Of a stretch of 64,000 bases of DNA, positions 43,601 to 57,733 are shown piece after piece. The notes beneath the pieces were generated by a model that was not told the origin of the DNA, made no database searches, and saw nothing but the letters and a program-made list of their open reading frames with translations. The stretch's first letter is position 1, and the number at the start of each line of letters is the position of its first letter. The stretch comes from Ascidia mentula (taxonomy: Eukaryota > Chordata > Ascidiacea > Phlebobranchia > Ascidiidae): positions 7,143,001 through 7,207,000 of the forward strand of contig OX387202.1 of NCBI GenBank assembly GCA_947561715.1, read 5' to 3'. A program made the position numbers and the translations under genes.

Positions 43601-44688
43601 GGAGATGGCTCAGGAAGGAAACTGAGTTTTGCTGCAAATGCAGATTCAAATAAGGTAATACTATTTAAAGGAAGCGAATGCTAAATTACCGCAGTTAAAG
43701 TTTTACTCTGACAAATATCGAGTAAGGTTTTCGTATTATTTAATTGTTTTTGTTGAAAGATGCGCAATACAATCAGAAAGCGAACATGTTTTTTTATGAG
43801 CTGAGGATAGCCATAAACTGTATTGGCTATAATTAACAATAACAACCCAGTATACCTACATGATTCACTCTACATAACAAATTCTGAAACTTTATTGATT
43901 ATGCCAGTTTGCATTAAAATAAAATATATTTTTTGTTTCCGAGAATATGCAAGTTTAACTTTACTTTATTATACGCATACAATGTTACGCATGTACTTAC
44001 AGAGTAAAACAGTTTTCATCAGAAACCTTCGCACCGGCATGAGACTGTTTACAATGTCCCAAAACCATTGATAATGTGTTTTAAAGTAGAAAATGGATTC
44101 CTTGGAGGGCTTCAGGGAGTTTATAACCCGTGTGGAGATGAAAGCTGCATAAAAGATTATCAAAAACTTCTTGCGAATTACAATAGTTTAAAAAAAAACG
44201 AGTTTACTTCTGGGAAACATGTAGTTATTTTGTGAGTAACTCTCGTTGTGTTTATTTTGTAGTTATATATTTATCTGTTAAACCTATTAACAATGCTGGT
44301 GTATAGTTGCACACACACAAATCATCTTGATCTAAAACTAATTTCTACATAAATTGAACCACGTACGGGTCTGGCACTGATCGCCGTAATAACCTGTCCC
44401 GGTACAATCGCATTCATAGTTGTTTCCCGAGGACAAACAAACTCCCACATTTTGACAGGGAAACGAACAGCATGGATCGTCTGTGGAAAAGAATGTTGTT
44501 TTGCAACTTTTGTCAAGACACGTTTGAAAAAAATGATGCAACTAGTTTTGACGACGTGACACACGCACATGTTTTCATTAGTTTGTACACGATTGAATGT
44601 ATCACCAATACTTACAACTCTCTGCTATTGAATTGGAAACTAGAGCAGCGGAAAACACAACAATAAGTGTAGCATGTTGAATCAGCAT
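37662..44688 (-). CDS. PTGS: Cyclooxygenase (prostaglandin G/H synthase), copy B
   Basis: Closest paralogue of copy A. Exons: 44616-44688, 44367-44480, 44001-44144, 43488-43631, 42721-42899, 41702-41940, 41070-41161, 40400-40686, 40191-40338, 38735-38857 (see below), 38372-38469, 37662-37925; about 634 residues. Signal peptide [21 protein letters not shown] domain identical to copy A in its core, Lys at 120 (VLLSKLSFLP), Tyr kept at 355 (MSGYKFKL), [11 protein letters not shown] with Lys386, Ala523 and Pro527 ([14 protein letters not shown]), Ser530 kept, C-terminus KTEL. Oddity: the clean acceptor TTTGCAG gives exon 10 starting at 38870, which is out of phase with exon 9. The next phase-compatible AG (exon from 38857) drops nine residues relative to copy A, where the family has [18 protein letters not shown]. 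An unseen micro-exon is the alternative. Confidence 0.92.
42340..42500. repeat. Dispersed repeat inside a COX copy B intron
   Basis: Shares the ordered blocks GCTTGGCCATGGTGT and GATGAGACCTGATAGG with 11088-11290. It lies in the intron between exons 5 and 6. Ends not defined. Confidence 0.45.
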
Positions 44689-45974
44689 TGTTAGGTGGTC
44701 AAAAAATTAAGCTATAACAACTTCTAAAAGTAGAAAATGAAAATAAATACAACAGAAAAGTATCACCAAAAATTACAACAGCGTTCAATTTGTTCCATTT
44801 TGGGAGTTTAATTCCAGATTTGGATAAAATATTTATTTCATATTATGCTTCTACATAAATTTATTATTATACATAAAGTTATCTATTATACTCTGGGTTC
44901 ACCGTGCTTTTTTGAGAATTGTTTTACTGGGCAGTGCCTTAGAAAACACAAATCTGCTCTTATGCATGAAACATGTTCAATTCGACACAGGTGCGTTGAT
45001 TTCTTATTTTAAGTTCCTTATTTTTGATTAAATGCTGATTATTAGTTACAGCAGGACATTTTCAGTGGAATGCCAGTGTGACTACAAAAAATTACAGCCC
45101 CCCCAAAATAAATAAATAAATAAACACGTCATCATCCTGACGTAATTACTAATATCCTCCAAAGTCTCCAAACATATTACATATTGTATAAACGAAGCCC
45201 TCTACCCAGTCATTCACTGTAGTTTTAGTTCCTGACATCTGGATGTGATCTGTCACGTTTGTCTACCGATCACTACCTGTTGCTTGGCCTGTGGAAACCA
45301 CCTACAGCTACAGTAAACTGACATTTGTCATTTTTCAGGACCTAAATCACATTTTGCCAGATTACAACCCAGAACCTTGGTCAGTGACAAGTTAACTCTA
45401 AATAGCGAAAACAGGGACACCAAAGCCTAACAGTGCCAATTGTTTACAGTTGTGTGTTATCAACACTCTCAAAGGTCCAATATACACGCAGTAATACTGT
45501 ACATAAGATCAACAACTTCTTGTCGCTTGTTTTCCCGCTGATCTCAACATATGTTGCCGCCATTTGCTGCGCCGCCACGATCCACCGACCCAAGCTTTAT
45601 TACGTTGATGTATTACACGTACGATGTGGCGTTACTGATTCTTCATGCTCTGACGTGCAAATAAATCCTCATGGATATAATTGATAAAAATACGACCACG
45701 GCTTTTAATAAAGTCACCCACTATGTGTTTCCGATCTATCTGGGAAGTATTGCATGGACGCTCAGTAAAAACTACAATACACAGAGCTAAACGTACACAA
45801 AAAGAGAAAGAAATGACTTGAAAGTGTTAGCCGCGTGTCCTGTATACGAATCACACTAAACGAATGAAAAACAAATTTCATATCATTTTGTGCAACAGAA
45901 TACATACTGTAATCATTTAAATCACTACTGCTACAACATATAAGAATAATTTTGATGAAAACGTCGCAACTAAA
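44689..45974. other. 5' region of COX copy B
   Basis: Probable promoter region, partly alignable to the region upstream of copy A. A short AAAT microsatellite occurs near 45106-45124. No gene was seen. Confidence 0.5.
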
Positions 45975-48900
45975 TCACAATTCTGTTTTCGGATTCGTGC
46001 TGGAATGTGGTGGGTTTGTTTCAACTCTTCTTATATCTTCGTGGACGTCATCCAACTTATCCGTCACCTTCACCCCTGCGTCAAGAGCTATGAGAATTCG
46101 AGATGTGTTGTCACCTTTGGTTACCCCGGGATTTGGATTATAAAGTACACCGTCCGGCACTTTGAAGGAACCCAGAGGGCAGTCAATCAGGTTGCGACAA
46201 ATCAGGTTCTGTTAATGAGATACAATTGAAATGTGAATTGAGTGATAAAGACACTTGAGGGTTTGTAAGAATGTAAATTTGTTTTTATATTCCCGTTTCT
46301 CTACTATTCCACTTCCGAAATTCACAAATATGATCAAGTTTACCTTTAATGTTGTGGTTTTAATTATGCGGAATCCCCTTTCTCCACCAAAGGTGCTTGG
46401 TTTCCACCACGAGGGTGAACCTATAGGGTTGGCCAGCAAACCTGAAAAAATCATTCTTAAACTTTAGTAAACAAATACCTTTTTGCGACCTATATGCCAA
46501 ACATGAGCGTGAAGTCGGGTCTTAACAATATTATTTATGATGGGAAATCCTGTATGAATAACGCATTTGACATAAGATCGCAGGTGAGTTCTAATTGTTG
46601 TGTTTTCCTAACCTGACTTTAATTGAAACTTATGGGAAAACCATTATGCAAAGCAGCAGTGACATCAAAAAATGACTTTAAACCACACACTCCTGTGCGC
46701 TACTCTACCGCCGACAGCGGATTTATTTTGAAACAAAACATTCGCACGGTGTCGCTGTTTACATACGACTCACCTTTCAGTGAGTATGGAGCTCCAATTT
46801 CTGTGACAGTTTCTCCAAATAGTTGCTTCTCTCTTCTTTTCTCTAACATAAAACCAACGAATGTTTCGAGCGCATCAATATCTCCATACATCTCCTCCAA
46901 ACTTTCCGCGACATCTTTGTCACCTGTAAAGCATTAGGGTATGTTAAAAGATGTGATGATGTTTTCCAACAAACGCTCATGTGGGAAGCAATCGGTGCGC
47001 ATTCAAGTTACGTGAAGCATTTTATCAAGCAACAGTAGTAGCTTCAATTACAACGAACATCTTCAAAATCTTAACAAAACTAAACTGTTAGCTGCAATAA
47101 AATTAATATTATACAATAAAGTTTTAGATGAAAAATACTTGAAGCGTATGATCCCAAGAAAAATGCCAAAGCTCTAAATTGCTCAACTAACATAACGCAG
47201 TCCTTTCGGACATAGCTCTAATTAGAAAAATTAATCGTTTTTAACCAGAGAAATGTTTAGTACCTGCAAACTCCAAAAACGAGGTGAACGGTTTTAATCC
47301 CAGTTTCTTCCGGTAGTGATTGAACGGCTGAAGACGAACTTTCCGACTCTGCTCCAATGCCTGTATCGCAACGTGAAGAGTTCCACTGCCCTGTCCAGCC
47401 AGAATCTGGTGGTAAATTACTTGTTAAGTTTATAGAAAACTACTGTACGCTAGCAAACCATAAAAAAATTCGGCCCAATGAATTTCTGTCAGGCCATCAA
47501 ACGGTTATAAAAACATGGATGAAACGTGTACATATAACACGCAACTCACCGGTTAAGCGTTTCCGGGTGTTTAGGATTTAATTTAAAAAACGTTTTTTTT
47601 TCGAAAGTAGACTTAATGAAATCAAGAGGCTTGCACTTTTTTATTTCTATCTGTCATTTTTAACAATGAAAATTTCGCAAAACGCAAACGTCGACCATAA
47701 CGTGATTTCCATTTACCTTTCCAGCAAATTGCTGGGTGGAACTTTCAATAACGGCGGTGAGCCCGCCATCGACAAACGGCTTCGGGTTAAATAGTAAGTT
47801 CCTAAGCTTGTAAGCTTTATCTCCAACTTCTACGTAGTCGGGAAAAAGGGCGTGCCAATGGTAAAGGAATTTAAATTCCATGTGTATCTGATTCATGTAA
47901 GAAATACGGGAATCATGCAGCAATTCAGGATCATATAGAAGCTTGAAATTGAACCCGCTCAGGTGTTGCACGTAATCTTCAATAACTATTTTGATTGTTT
48001 CGCCTAAAAACATAAAACTAGTTTATTTCTCTTGTGATATGGGAAAAATCATCAATCTGTCATTAAAAAAATTTTTTTACCATATTAAAAGTTTCAACAT
48101 TTTTTTTAAAAACATAATTAGAAACCGGCACCTATCAATATCAGTCTAGCTGTTTGAAACAACCTTTCATCCTCCCAAGTCGGATTTTCCTTCAAAAGAA
48201 TTTCGCAAACGCGGTTGTGTTCCCTGACAACAAACAACACATTCCATCTTCCAACCGTTACACGCAAGAAACCAACCGCATTCCAAATTTCATTTTTCAC
48301 CCAAACTTAATATCATTGTTTATATAACAACATACTTTCGGGACAGTATGCAAACGTTGTCTCATATATACCTGAGCCAAACAGTGGCAAACACCAAAAA
48401 AGAAGGCATGGCGGCAAAATTAGGATGGCCGATGGCAAACCGATAACTTGGGTCAATATGTTCGTCCCCTTTCATTGTGACGTTGGCTTGCGTCACAAGC
48501 GGAGGCCAAACTTCCCCGTTGATGACGCTGTACTTGAGTTTTCCGTTTTTGTGCATTCGAAGTTCATGTTGCCTCTGCAGATTACCTCCGTACACTTGCG
48601 ACATATCAACCTACAAGTGAAATGGGTTCGTTAAGTGTTTTGTACTGACGGTAAACTTTCAGCGCTAAACAACTTTTAAAGGTCAGAGATTTAAAAAAAA
48701 GAGGTTCTAAAATTTACGTTAGTACTAAAAAAACAAGTATATGGGCTCAATATACCCCATGCCATTGATTTTAGATACGGTTATAGATTTTACCAAACTA
48801 AGTTTCATTGCAGACTCACGACATCGTCAGAAGGGATAAGGAATGTATAGGACACATCTAGACAAACTGTTACAAATGATACGAGGTACAAATTATACAG

Positions 48901-51221
48901 AAACTTTTTTGTGACAACTGCGTTGCGACTTCCTTGTACATTGCCTACATTTAAGTACTTTTTAAGTTTTTTATTATTTACCAAATGAAAACTATTGTTT
49001 TGATTACATTAAATTGGTGTATACAGACAGAAACAGACAATCAAATGTTGCACAAATTGAAAGAAACCTATCTAATGTCTTTAGATTAGATCGGGGATTT
49101 TCTGTTAGCGTTAATAAATGTATTCTTGGCAGTGGTTGTTTATCATGAGTGAATTAAACCTACTTTACACAACAACAACTTACTGAGTGGTCTCCCAGCT
49201 GATATGGCATTTCGTTCTGCCAATCTGATTTAAAGAACTGATGAGTAAAATGTTGAGCGAAATACGGAAATAAGAGACTTGTTCGTTCCTCGCAAGGTAC
49301 AAACTTCTTGCGAGCGAATAGTTTTTTCACGAGCATTTCAGCATCTGGAAGTTTCTTTGGTCCTAAATAAAGGTTGTTGTTATAAAATAACTTTTTAAAA
49401 TCAATATGAGTGTTTCTGTTTGATACATAAGGTTTACAGAAACAAATCAAATAAGTAAAATAAGCAAAATAAAACGTACATAAAATTTGTTTGGCGGTTT
49501 GCAAAGGTAGCGACAGCACAACTTGTTCCGAATTCGTACCTTTTACACCCATTGGTGTTGGGCAACCACTTGGAACAGGGGGTAGAGTTCTCACATACAT
49601 TGTGTTGTTAATATATCCCTGCCATGATGGATAGTCGTCGAATCCGCGATAAGGAGAGGGGTCTGGAACCACTCCTATTCGAACTAAACACACATTTCAA
49701 GCATTGTAAAATGTTGTACAACGCAAGTATATTTTTTTAGTCACAAACGACATTTCTAATTGTTGCAAATTATTATTAATGACGCTGGAGATTCTATATT
49801 TCTCAAAGTATATTTTTCCAATTCAACATATTCGTGCAAATGGTTTGTGACGAAATTGACTGCCCGATGCTTTTCGCCAACAACAAACAGTTTTCTTTTC
49901 CACCAAACGACAATTGCCCCATTATGTGGTATCGGGATTACATTTAAAGCCGTGAGTGAGCAGACAAATCAGATGATCACTTCACAATGCAACACGAACG
50001 TAGTTACCCTGTGCGACACAACTCAAGCAATATGATCGTTCCATGTGTAACACAACTGTGATGAAATCATCATCTTCTACTGCAACAATAAACGGGAAAC
50101 TAGGGTCACATACTTTTCAGCACAGTTTTCATGAACCATTTCCGTAAGGACGAAATATTGTTGACAACCGACCAAAACCACGGGAAGTTGATGGTTAACT
50201 GGTGCAGAGTTGATTTGGTTGGTTTAATCCGATTCTTTATTCTTGTTGAAAAGTAAGCTAAAGACAAATATTTATTAGTAGTTCAACCAAGATTAATATT
50301 ATGGAACTGGGCCAATAAACAAACCGAGAAAAAAATACTTTCTGATGCAGTGGTGTCAAACACACGACCGATGAATTAAATCAAACCAAGTCCCGTTTTG
50401 CTGTCGCAATCCGTTAGTTTGTGCATTCATTAACATTGCCAATTTGATTTTGATTTTTAGTGACTGTTAATAACAGGTTAAAAAGTGAAGCTTATTGTGA
50501 TGTCATAACGTGAGATTATGATTTAAGGTCGTGGTGCTAAACAAATATGATGGCAATGTAAATATTGATTGTTTCACTTTTTGCAAAATTGACTGCTACG
50601 CACAAAATCTAGGCAGGTAGGCGCACAGCAATCCATGATTTTAAAACCCGTTAAATGCAATTTGTTTTTGTTTTTTTATGAATTATCGTACAAAAACCGG
50701 CATTACAGTTGACAGCAACTTACGGGATTGGCAATTTACTCCATGATATCCAGTTCCCGTACAATCACATTCGTAATGTTCGTCAAATTTCCACGAACAA
50801 ACCCCCAAGTTTTCGCACGGGTATGAACAGCAAGGATTATCTGAAAAGATTGTTTGTGTTTACGACTTGCTTAGAAGCTGTAGAGGAATCTAGCCCTCGG
50901 TTAGGCATTGTTTTATTATCTGCGACAGCAAATTACTTTGGTTTGCATATATCATGAAGCAACAAGGCTCAGATTGAAGTCAGCAGATTTATTTGTAAAA
51001 AAATTGTTTGTGTTTACATTTAAATACAAAGGAGGTATTTTTTATATTTCTTGGGTACAAAGGACTTAGATAATTTTTGTCTGTTTATGTCTGACTAATA
51101 AGCAAAGCTTGCTTTCCCTACCGAGGCATTGTTTTAAGTTCTACTTACATGGCTTAGTGGATCGCGAAGGTTGCACACAAACAATAAAAATGACAAACAC
51201 GAGAACTTTAGTCAAGTGCAT
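45975..51221 (-). CDS. PTGS: Cyclooxygenase (prostaglandin G/H synthase), copy C
   Basis: The most divergent of the three. Exons, all in phase: 51149-51221, 50724-50840, 50114-50257, 49540-49683, 49184-49362, 48372-48610, 48132-48223, 47717-48003, 47264-47405, 46774-46923, 46344-46441, 45975-46208; 632 residues. Signal peptide [19 protein letters not shown] domain ([12 protein letters not shown]), membrane helices with [15 protein letters not shown], so Arg120 is kept. Peroxidase motif AQHFTHQFF; catalytic [10 protein letters not shown] in the classical form; Phe at 355 (LSGFNFKL); [12 protein letters not shown] gives Thr523, Glu524 and Ser530. STFGGERGF near the end is conserved. The tail is unrelated to that of A and B but also ends KTEL. 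By these residues C looks nearest to a classical COX, apart from Phe355. Confidence 0.95.
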
Positions 51222-54200
51222 TCTTCAATAGAGCCGACGTCTGGGGAAGTCCCTCGTAAACCGAAATTCAGTCAACTGGAAAAATTCTACACAAACTGAG
51301 CACAGGAAAAGTACAAGTTATAAATCACGGAAGCTTTCCTCGAACATATTTAGCGTAACACTTGCAATGAACGATGATTGCTGAAACATCTGCGTTTGCT
51401 CCAAAAAACACAACTCAAAGTTCGACACGAAATCACGACGGACTGCGTGATGTCCTTGAAAATATCTCTACCTTTCTTTAAATGCAATTAAAATAAATGA
51501 GTTGGGTGACATAGTTCCTGAGTTGTGATACACATGTACTGGCAATCTATACGCAAGGTATTAAGTGCATGCATATAATGATATTTACTTTTATGAACTA
51601 AACGCATAAACATCATTATTAAACCCTCACCCTTATAAATAGGTAAATAACATGTTTGGCAAAATAACAACGTAAAACCCTCGCAAATTTCATCAAAACT
51701 TTATCTCACTGTTGAAGTTTCAAACCCTGGCCAACTTTTATGCGTTCTTGTCGGAGAATGCGTGCGCTTATATACAGACGCAGCCGAGCTCTTTTTCCCA
51801 CCGACAAGGCTTAACAGCCCACAAGGTTTTCATGTGGTCGATGTACGAGTGTGTCGCACATTAGGCAAAGTTTAAGTGCAGAAGTGCAGAAGTATGGTTG
51901 ACGCAACGTCATTTCCCACAAAAATTTAAAGTAACAATTAGTGGAAATCCTTTCGTATTTTAGTTTCGTTTAGGAGACACTACCACATTTATGAATCATT
52001 CGCTGAATTCAAATCAGATAAATAGCATTTACACGGTTGTTTATTACAGTAATGTGTCATGTATACAAACATACTAACATTTACACAATAAAATTTAAAA
52101 GCATCTCTTGATAGACAAGGTATCTCTCGTAAGTGTCCAGAAACCATTTTTTGACCTATATAGAACTCCTTCTTCCTACTTTACTCAAGCATAACAACAA
52201 ACTAAAACCTTAACTGCAAACGATGACCTTGCAATCATATTAACATGGACAAAACATACACCATTATTTTTGGTCAATCCTAAGGAATGAACGACATCAA
52301 CGAGGAGACAATGGTTGTTCTGTCCGTTTTGTTCGTGCCTTCAACAAAACGTGACTGTGAAAGTAGGAACAAGTTCATCGCTGTTTGTCTGACCTTAACC
52401 TTTGAAGTGCGCCCCAAATAAACAGATCACCATCGAATTGCCAACTATTTGTTTCGAAGTTAACTTTTCCATTACGAGTAAAGGACGGCCTCACTTTCAG
52501 CACATTAACGTAGCTTTTTAAGGTCTATGTGGGTTGTTTTTCCGCATTTACTTTATGTTTGCGCATCATTCCGTTAAGTGCTGACGTTACGCCCTATTTA
52601 GCCCACGCCCCATCGTTCACCACCTCCTCATTTCTACTGTTTCTCCTCGAGTCACATGATCTCTTGCAAATCGTCTTAGCTTTCCTAAAATGACTTCTTT
52701 GCTGTATGTATTTCGATCCATATTAAACCAAAACCTGGAAAAGACGATCCTGCGATCACTACTTTCATAGTAGTAACACATAAACAAGACTAAATTGGAA
52801 AATATCTTTTGCATAATTAGGTTTGTCAACATTTAATTCAAATATAATCTCAAATATAAATAAGGAACTGTCGATAGCCAGTAGGTTTTTTAGCGTAAAT
52901 AACTTTTCTGAAATAATTTTTCCGAAATTCTAATTGCAAAATATCCACAAGTTTCTTATTTTTGTTGTAAACAACTCTGCATAAATACTTTTAAACTTTT
53001 GAAACAATTTGCTTGGTCATCATTCAAACAATGACAGTCAAATACTATTTTTAACGTTTATTATTCAACTGAAAGTACACCTTCAAAAAAACCCTCGAAC
53101 CAAGTAAAGTTATCCCTATTTGCAGCTGGATGCGTAACAACAAGGTAAATGTAATCCCACACGTTTACACCATTGTTACGTCGGTCTGCGTAACAGTGCC
53201 ATTAACTGTTTTCTAAAGGTTTCTAGTCTATAAACTGCTTCACTTCCTTTGCGTAAGAATTGCGTACAAATTCCTGCGTTTAAAGTGGTAAAGCGTATGG
53301 GTTAGGTTGCTGCAACTCTGTCTTCTGCACCTGCGTTGCGTAGTTGTCTTACACAATCATATGACAGATCAATTTAACGAGCTCTATCGGATTTGAAGTG
53401 CCTAATTTATTTTCTCATTTTGTTGATATTCCTTTTTAACAAAGTTTTTTGCCAAATATGAAGCGCAAAAGCACTTCAACCGCAACAATGGAACTTGTGA
53501 TTGGTTGCCAAAGAGTTGCCCGCTGTATTTCCCATAACCCGAAGTCTGAATTATGCAGAAAGTCAAATTACGGTGGAAATGATCCGTTCTAAATCCGGCC
53601 CGATTTTACCAAACTTGCGCCCAGGTCTTTCCAGTTGTAGCGCTCAAATTTGTCTGAGATAAAAATATTTGGCAGGTAATAGTTTGCAGTCCGGCACACC
53701 TCTAGCATCGCCTCACGACACACTCGTGTGCCATGGCACGTCGCGCCGGTAGGATAAATTGAATGGTTTTAAAGAAAAAAAGGCGCGTGGCCATACAGCC
53801 ATCGTCCGGAAGGGGGATAGGGGCGTTTTGGAAAATGAAAACTAACACATATTAATAAGGGGGTAGAATGCGAGACACAAAAATCACAGAAAAAATTATG
53901 TTGCCCCCCCTGAATCGTTTTCTGCACACCCCCATTCACACAACCTACGAGGTTTGAATTCTGTTTGAAAGTTGGCCTTGCTAACAGATGCCTGTCACAA
54001 CAAATCTTAACCACGAAATCATTGTTTAATAGAAAGCTTTTAAAGCGCTTTCTTTAACCTCATTTTCACGCTTTGCACCTTGGGGTCACCGCCTTTAATT
54101 CCCCCCCCTGCAACTCGGTAATACGATTTATCTGGCAATGGTCACTTTGGCACGTAAATCAACCATGCTTATATTAGACGTTGAAACGACGTTAAATGTG

Positions 54201-55168
54201 GTTTTAAAACGTGACGAAGAGCTTGGATTGAAAGTTTTTCTGTAAAGCGCTGGCGTCAGATTGACAGACAGCCTAAAGAAAAAAGGGACACTGCTGGAGG
54301 GAAAAACATTTGCATCAAATAATGATGTTGCTTCCCACACTTTCGAAGTTGGTATATTGCCAAAAAAAAGTAAGTTTAATTCAGAAAAAAACCTGGTAGT
54401 TTGCACAATGTGGAACCCATGTTGATAAAATTGCGTTAGCAAATATTGTAGTCATCGCTGGCGACTGACAATTAACAATGCACCGAAAATTCGGTTTGCT
54501 AAATTTATTCGGCCCAAACTATTGTTTTACAGTAAATAGTACATATTCATTTGATACTTTTTCTGCTTCGAAATTATAGTTTAAGCGATACAAACTAAAT
54601 TTTAATTTCCCAACTCAGGATACGTTCATGATAATTGGGCATTCGCTAGAGAGAGAGAGAAAGGAAAAATAAATATTTTGTACAGTTTACAAATTGCAAT
54701 TGGAATGAAATGCCCATCGTTTGTATCATTTTATATTTACAAAAAATAATATTTATATAAATATAAATACATCTAGAAGCAGAGTATATATATCACTCAG
54801 AGATAGGCGTGTTATTGTTTGAAATTCAAAAGTGACAGAAAAATCTCATGGCGTAATACAGCTGAAACATTGAAAGCGCTTTTGTTCGGCGCTCCAACCA
54901 TTTCGTCTTACCAAAGGCCTAATTTTAATGGGATAAGGTTGGAAATATTCTTCTAGTGAAGACGAAAAGAAGATTATTGTACAGAAATAGCATATTTCAA
55001 GAACAAAATATATATGCTGGCAAGAATATTAGGTATATCTGGAGTATTATGCGCAAGCTATATCCTATAACTCGCTACATCAAATTACACGTTGTGGTAG
55101 CAACAATCACAAATAAAATGCCGGCATTGATGTTCAGCCGGGCAAAAAAATTTTTCACGTTTATGATG
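51222..55168. other. Gene-poor region after the COX cluster
   Basis: Includes the promoter of copy C. No recognised gene. A plus-strand pair of open segments at 54138-54370 (MVTLARKSTMLILDVETTL, then TDSLKKKGTLLEGK ending at a GTAAGT donor) looks mildly exon-like but matched no family. Remaining ORFs are short. Confidence 0.4.
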
Positions 55169-55384
55169 GTTGACCCAATACCAGGTCGAACGTATTGTTT
55201 GAGGGTTGACCCAATACCAAGTCGAACGTATTGTTTGAGGGTTGACTCAATACCAAGTCGAACGTATTGTTTGAGGGTTGACCCAATACCAAGTCGAACG
55301 TATTGTTTGAGGGTTGACCCAATACCAAGTCGAACGTATTGTTTGATTGTTGACCCAATACCAAGTCGAACGTATTGTTTGATA
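55169..55384. repeat. 36-bp minisatellite, six units
   Basis: The unit GTTGACCCAATACCAAGTCG.. (36 bp) is repeated six times with few substitutions. Because 36 is a multiple of three, several frames stay open across it and yield false 12-residue-repeat ORFs (for example VDPIPSRTYCLR). Confidence 0.95.
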
Positions 55385-57733
55385 TGTGTTGCAATATGCC
55401 CTTTTAAAGGAACGTAAACAACGCAAACCTTTATATATGAATACATAGATAATTATTGTTCCTCCTTCTGTAGTGTGCAGTACAAAATAGACTATGCGTT
55501 TTTTTAATTGTGTTTCTTCAAAATTCCCAATAATTAGTAACAATTTAGCCTTACGGCAAATGATCTTTTTTCCTGATTTCGTTAAAATGACAAACAATTA
55601 ATCACGAGTTAGTCGATGGGTCAAAACCATTATTTCATGCAAAATAAAATCACAAATTTCACATTTTCATGTTCTTTCGGAAAATGTCATTTTACCAATT
55701 TAATATAAATTATAGAGAGCAGCGCAAAATTTTTCATTTTTTTATTCTTTATTACTATTTTTGTTTTGTGACCTAATTTCGTCACAACAACCACAGTTTC
55801 TTGTTGTTTTAATCACACCGAATTGATAAGTGATCTAACTACACTTTGCCTGCGCCCATGTCATTGATCAATGTCACCCACACTTCTCTCAAACAAATCG
55901 TTTCCCGATAATCTGATCTTTGTTCAAATATTTACCTCAATTAATCAATGTAGAAGTCGTAACATTATCTGCGAATTTTGCCCCTAAAGAATGCCCAAAG
56001 CTGATTTATCATCAATCGCGTTCTCGAGCTATCCTGGTCGCCTTTGCGGCGTTTAAGGAATGTTTGTTCAGCAAATTCTGAAGCGTGAAGGGGCAGTGAG
56101 GGCGACCACCATTAAAACCTCGAGTGCGAGGCGCGTTCGAATCCATCAGCAGTCAAGTGTGTGTTATGAAGGCGGCAATACTTACCTTACGATATGAGCA
56201 ATTGAAAGGTGTATGGTTCACATTAATGGTGTTAATGGTGTCCCCATACATTTCTCCTTACTTTGGCTGTTAGAGCATTTTCATAACGCACTGAAACTTT
56301 TTGCTTTGTTTCATTTTAACCTTTGAAACACTTAGGCCATACAACTGCGCTTGTGATGAATTAGAGAACATGAAAGCGATGTTGTTACGTTTTAAAGTGT
56401 TTTCACTGAAATATGCATTTGTTTTTTGAAATAAATTTTCACATCGAAGTCTTTTCTTGATGTGCAAAACCATAATGTTGCCCAATTTTGCTGACGTGTA
56501 GCTGGGAGCGCCACCAATCGGCCAAATCCGTGAAAAAATGTCTTTTATTTCTCACCTCAACGACACCAAGCGGCTAAAGTGTTTGGTAAAATTACAAGAT
56601 ATAATTTGTAGTCTGGATTTTAGTTGATTGATTTTTAACAATTTTGAAATATAGAGTTGTTGATGGTACAGTTGTTCTTAACTAGTGAGAAAGGTGGGTA
56701 ATTGTAGGTGGGTAATTAGTCGGCACCGAAATATACAAAAGTAGTTGGAAAAGAAATATTATGTTGTGTGTTCACTGTGTGGCGTACCCTTATTGACAAT
56801 ATAGACCATGCCAAGCGATCGAAAAAGTTAAATGAAGTATAACGAATTTACGTATGTTTTGAACAGCAGAATCAAAACAAAACTAATGTAAAATAAGTCA
56901 ATGTTTCGGCAGCAGTCTTGCTTGGCCTTTAATTTAAACAGCATGTTAATTCAAAACATGGGCTTACGTTTTGTCGTTGAGTGCCAGATGAATATCCCAC
57001 CCACCTCACCTGACCCCGTATTTTATAAATAAGGGCGCATGACTTCAGTAGAAAAAACAAAGTTCATTGAGTTTGGGACAAAGTTTTTGCAACGTTAAAT
57101 ACCAAGTGGAAAGCGACGAAAATGTCAGTCATCCCGCAGAAGCGGAAAACCGGACGTTCAGAAGAAAACCTAATCATGCAAACAAGACACGATCACTTGT
57201 AAAAGGATGTTTGCCAGTTTTTCCAAAATCACGCAGCACAAAGCATTTCGTAACCTAATATTTCATGCATCCCATTTAAACCGAAATGCCTGTACTTTTT
57301 AGGCGGTAATTTGCATGAGAAACAATACGCTGTTTCGGCATAACTCATTTGTGTGATGCAATAAGATTCAATTTCAAACGCGGCAGGATCACGGAAGTTT
57401 CATTATCCGCCTGCCGTGCAGCAACACAACGCACGTAGCGTGTATTATGCGGTGAAGTCGACATGTTCGTGACAACCGATGTAGTGCAACCCTTGTACAG
57501 CATGACAAACAAATGCGCACACTGTAAGTTCAATAAGAGGCAAACGTCTTTCGTCAAGTTGTTATCTGGAACAATCCAAACGCAATGGCGTCACTGTAAG
57601 AACGTTCTCGAATGGTTTTACCCCGGGTGCAGAAAAGCGTATCTATAGATGAATTTGCCCCATGCAACGGTAAACAAGAGGTATTGTATTTTTATAGCTG
57701 TAAGTTGGTTCTTAAAATTTTCTTCGCCTATAA
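55385..57733. other. Intergenic, no gene seen
   Basis: Only short unsupported ORFs. A B-box-like GTTCGAATCC near 56131-56143 has no foldable tRNA around it. Confidence 0.4.

Noticed and set aside
54956-55597. Overlapping ORFs of about 80-150 codons on both strands with 12-residue repeats
   Set aside because: They arise from the 36-bp minisatellite, whose unit length keeps several frames open at once.
56131-56165. B-box-like GTTCGAATCC suggesting a tRNA or tRNA-derived SINE
   Set aside because: No pairing T stem, anticodon arm or acceptor stem could be built around it.
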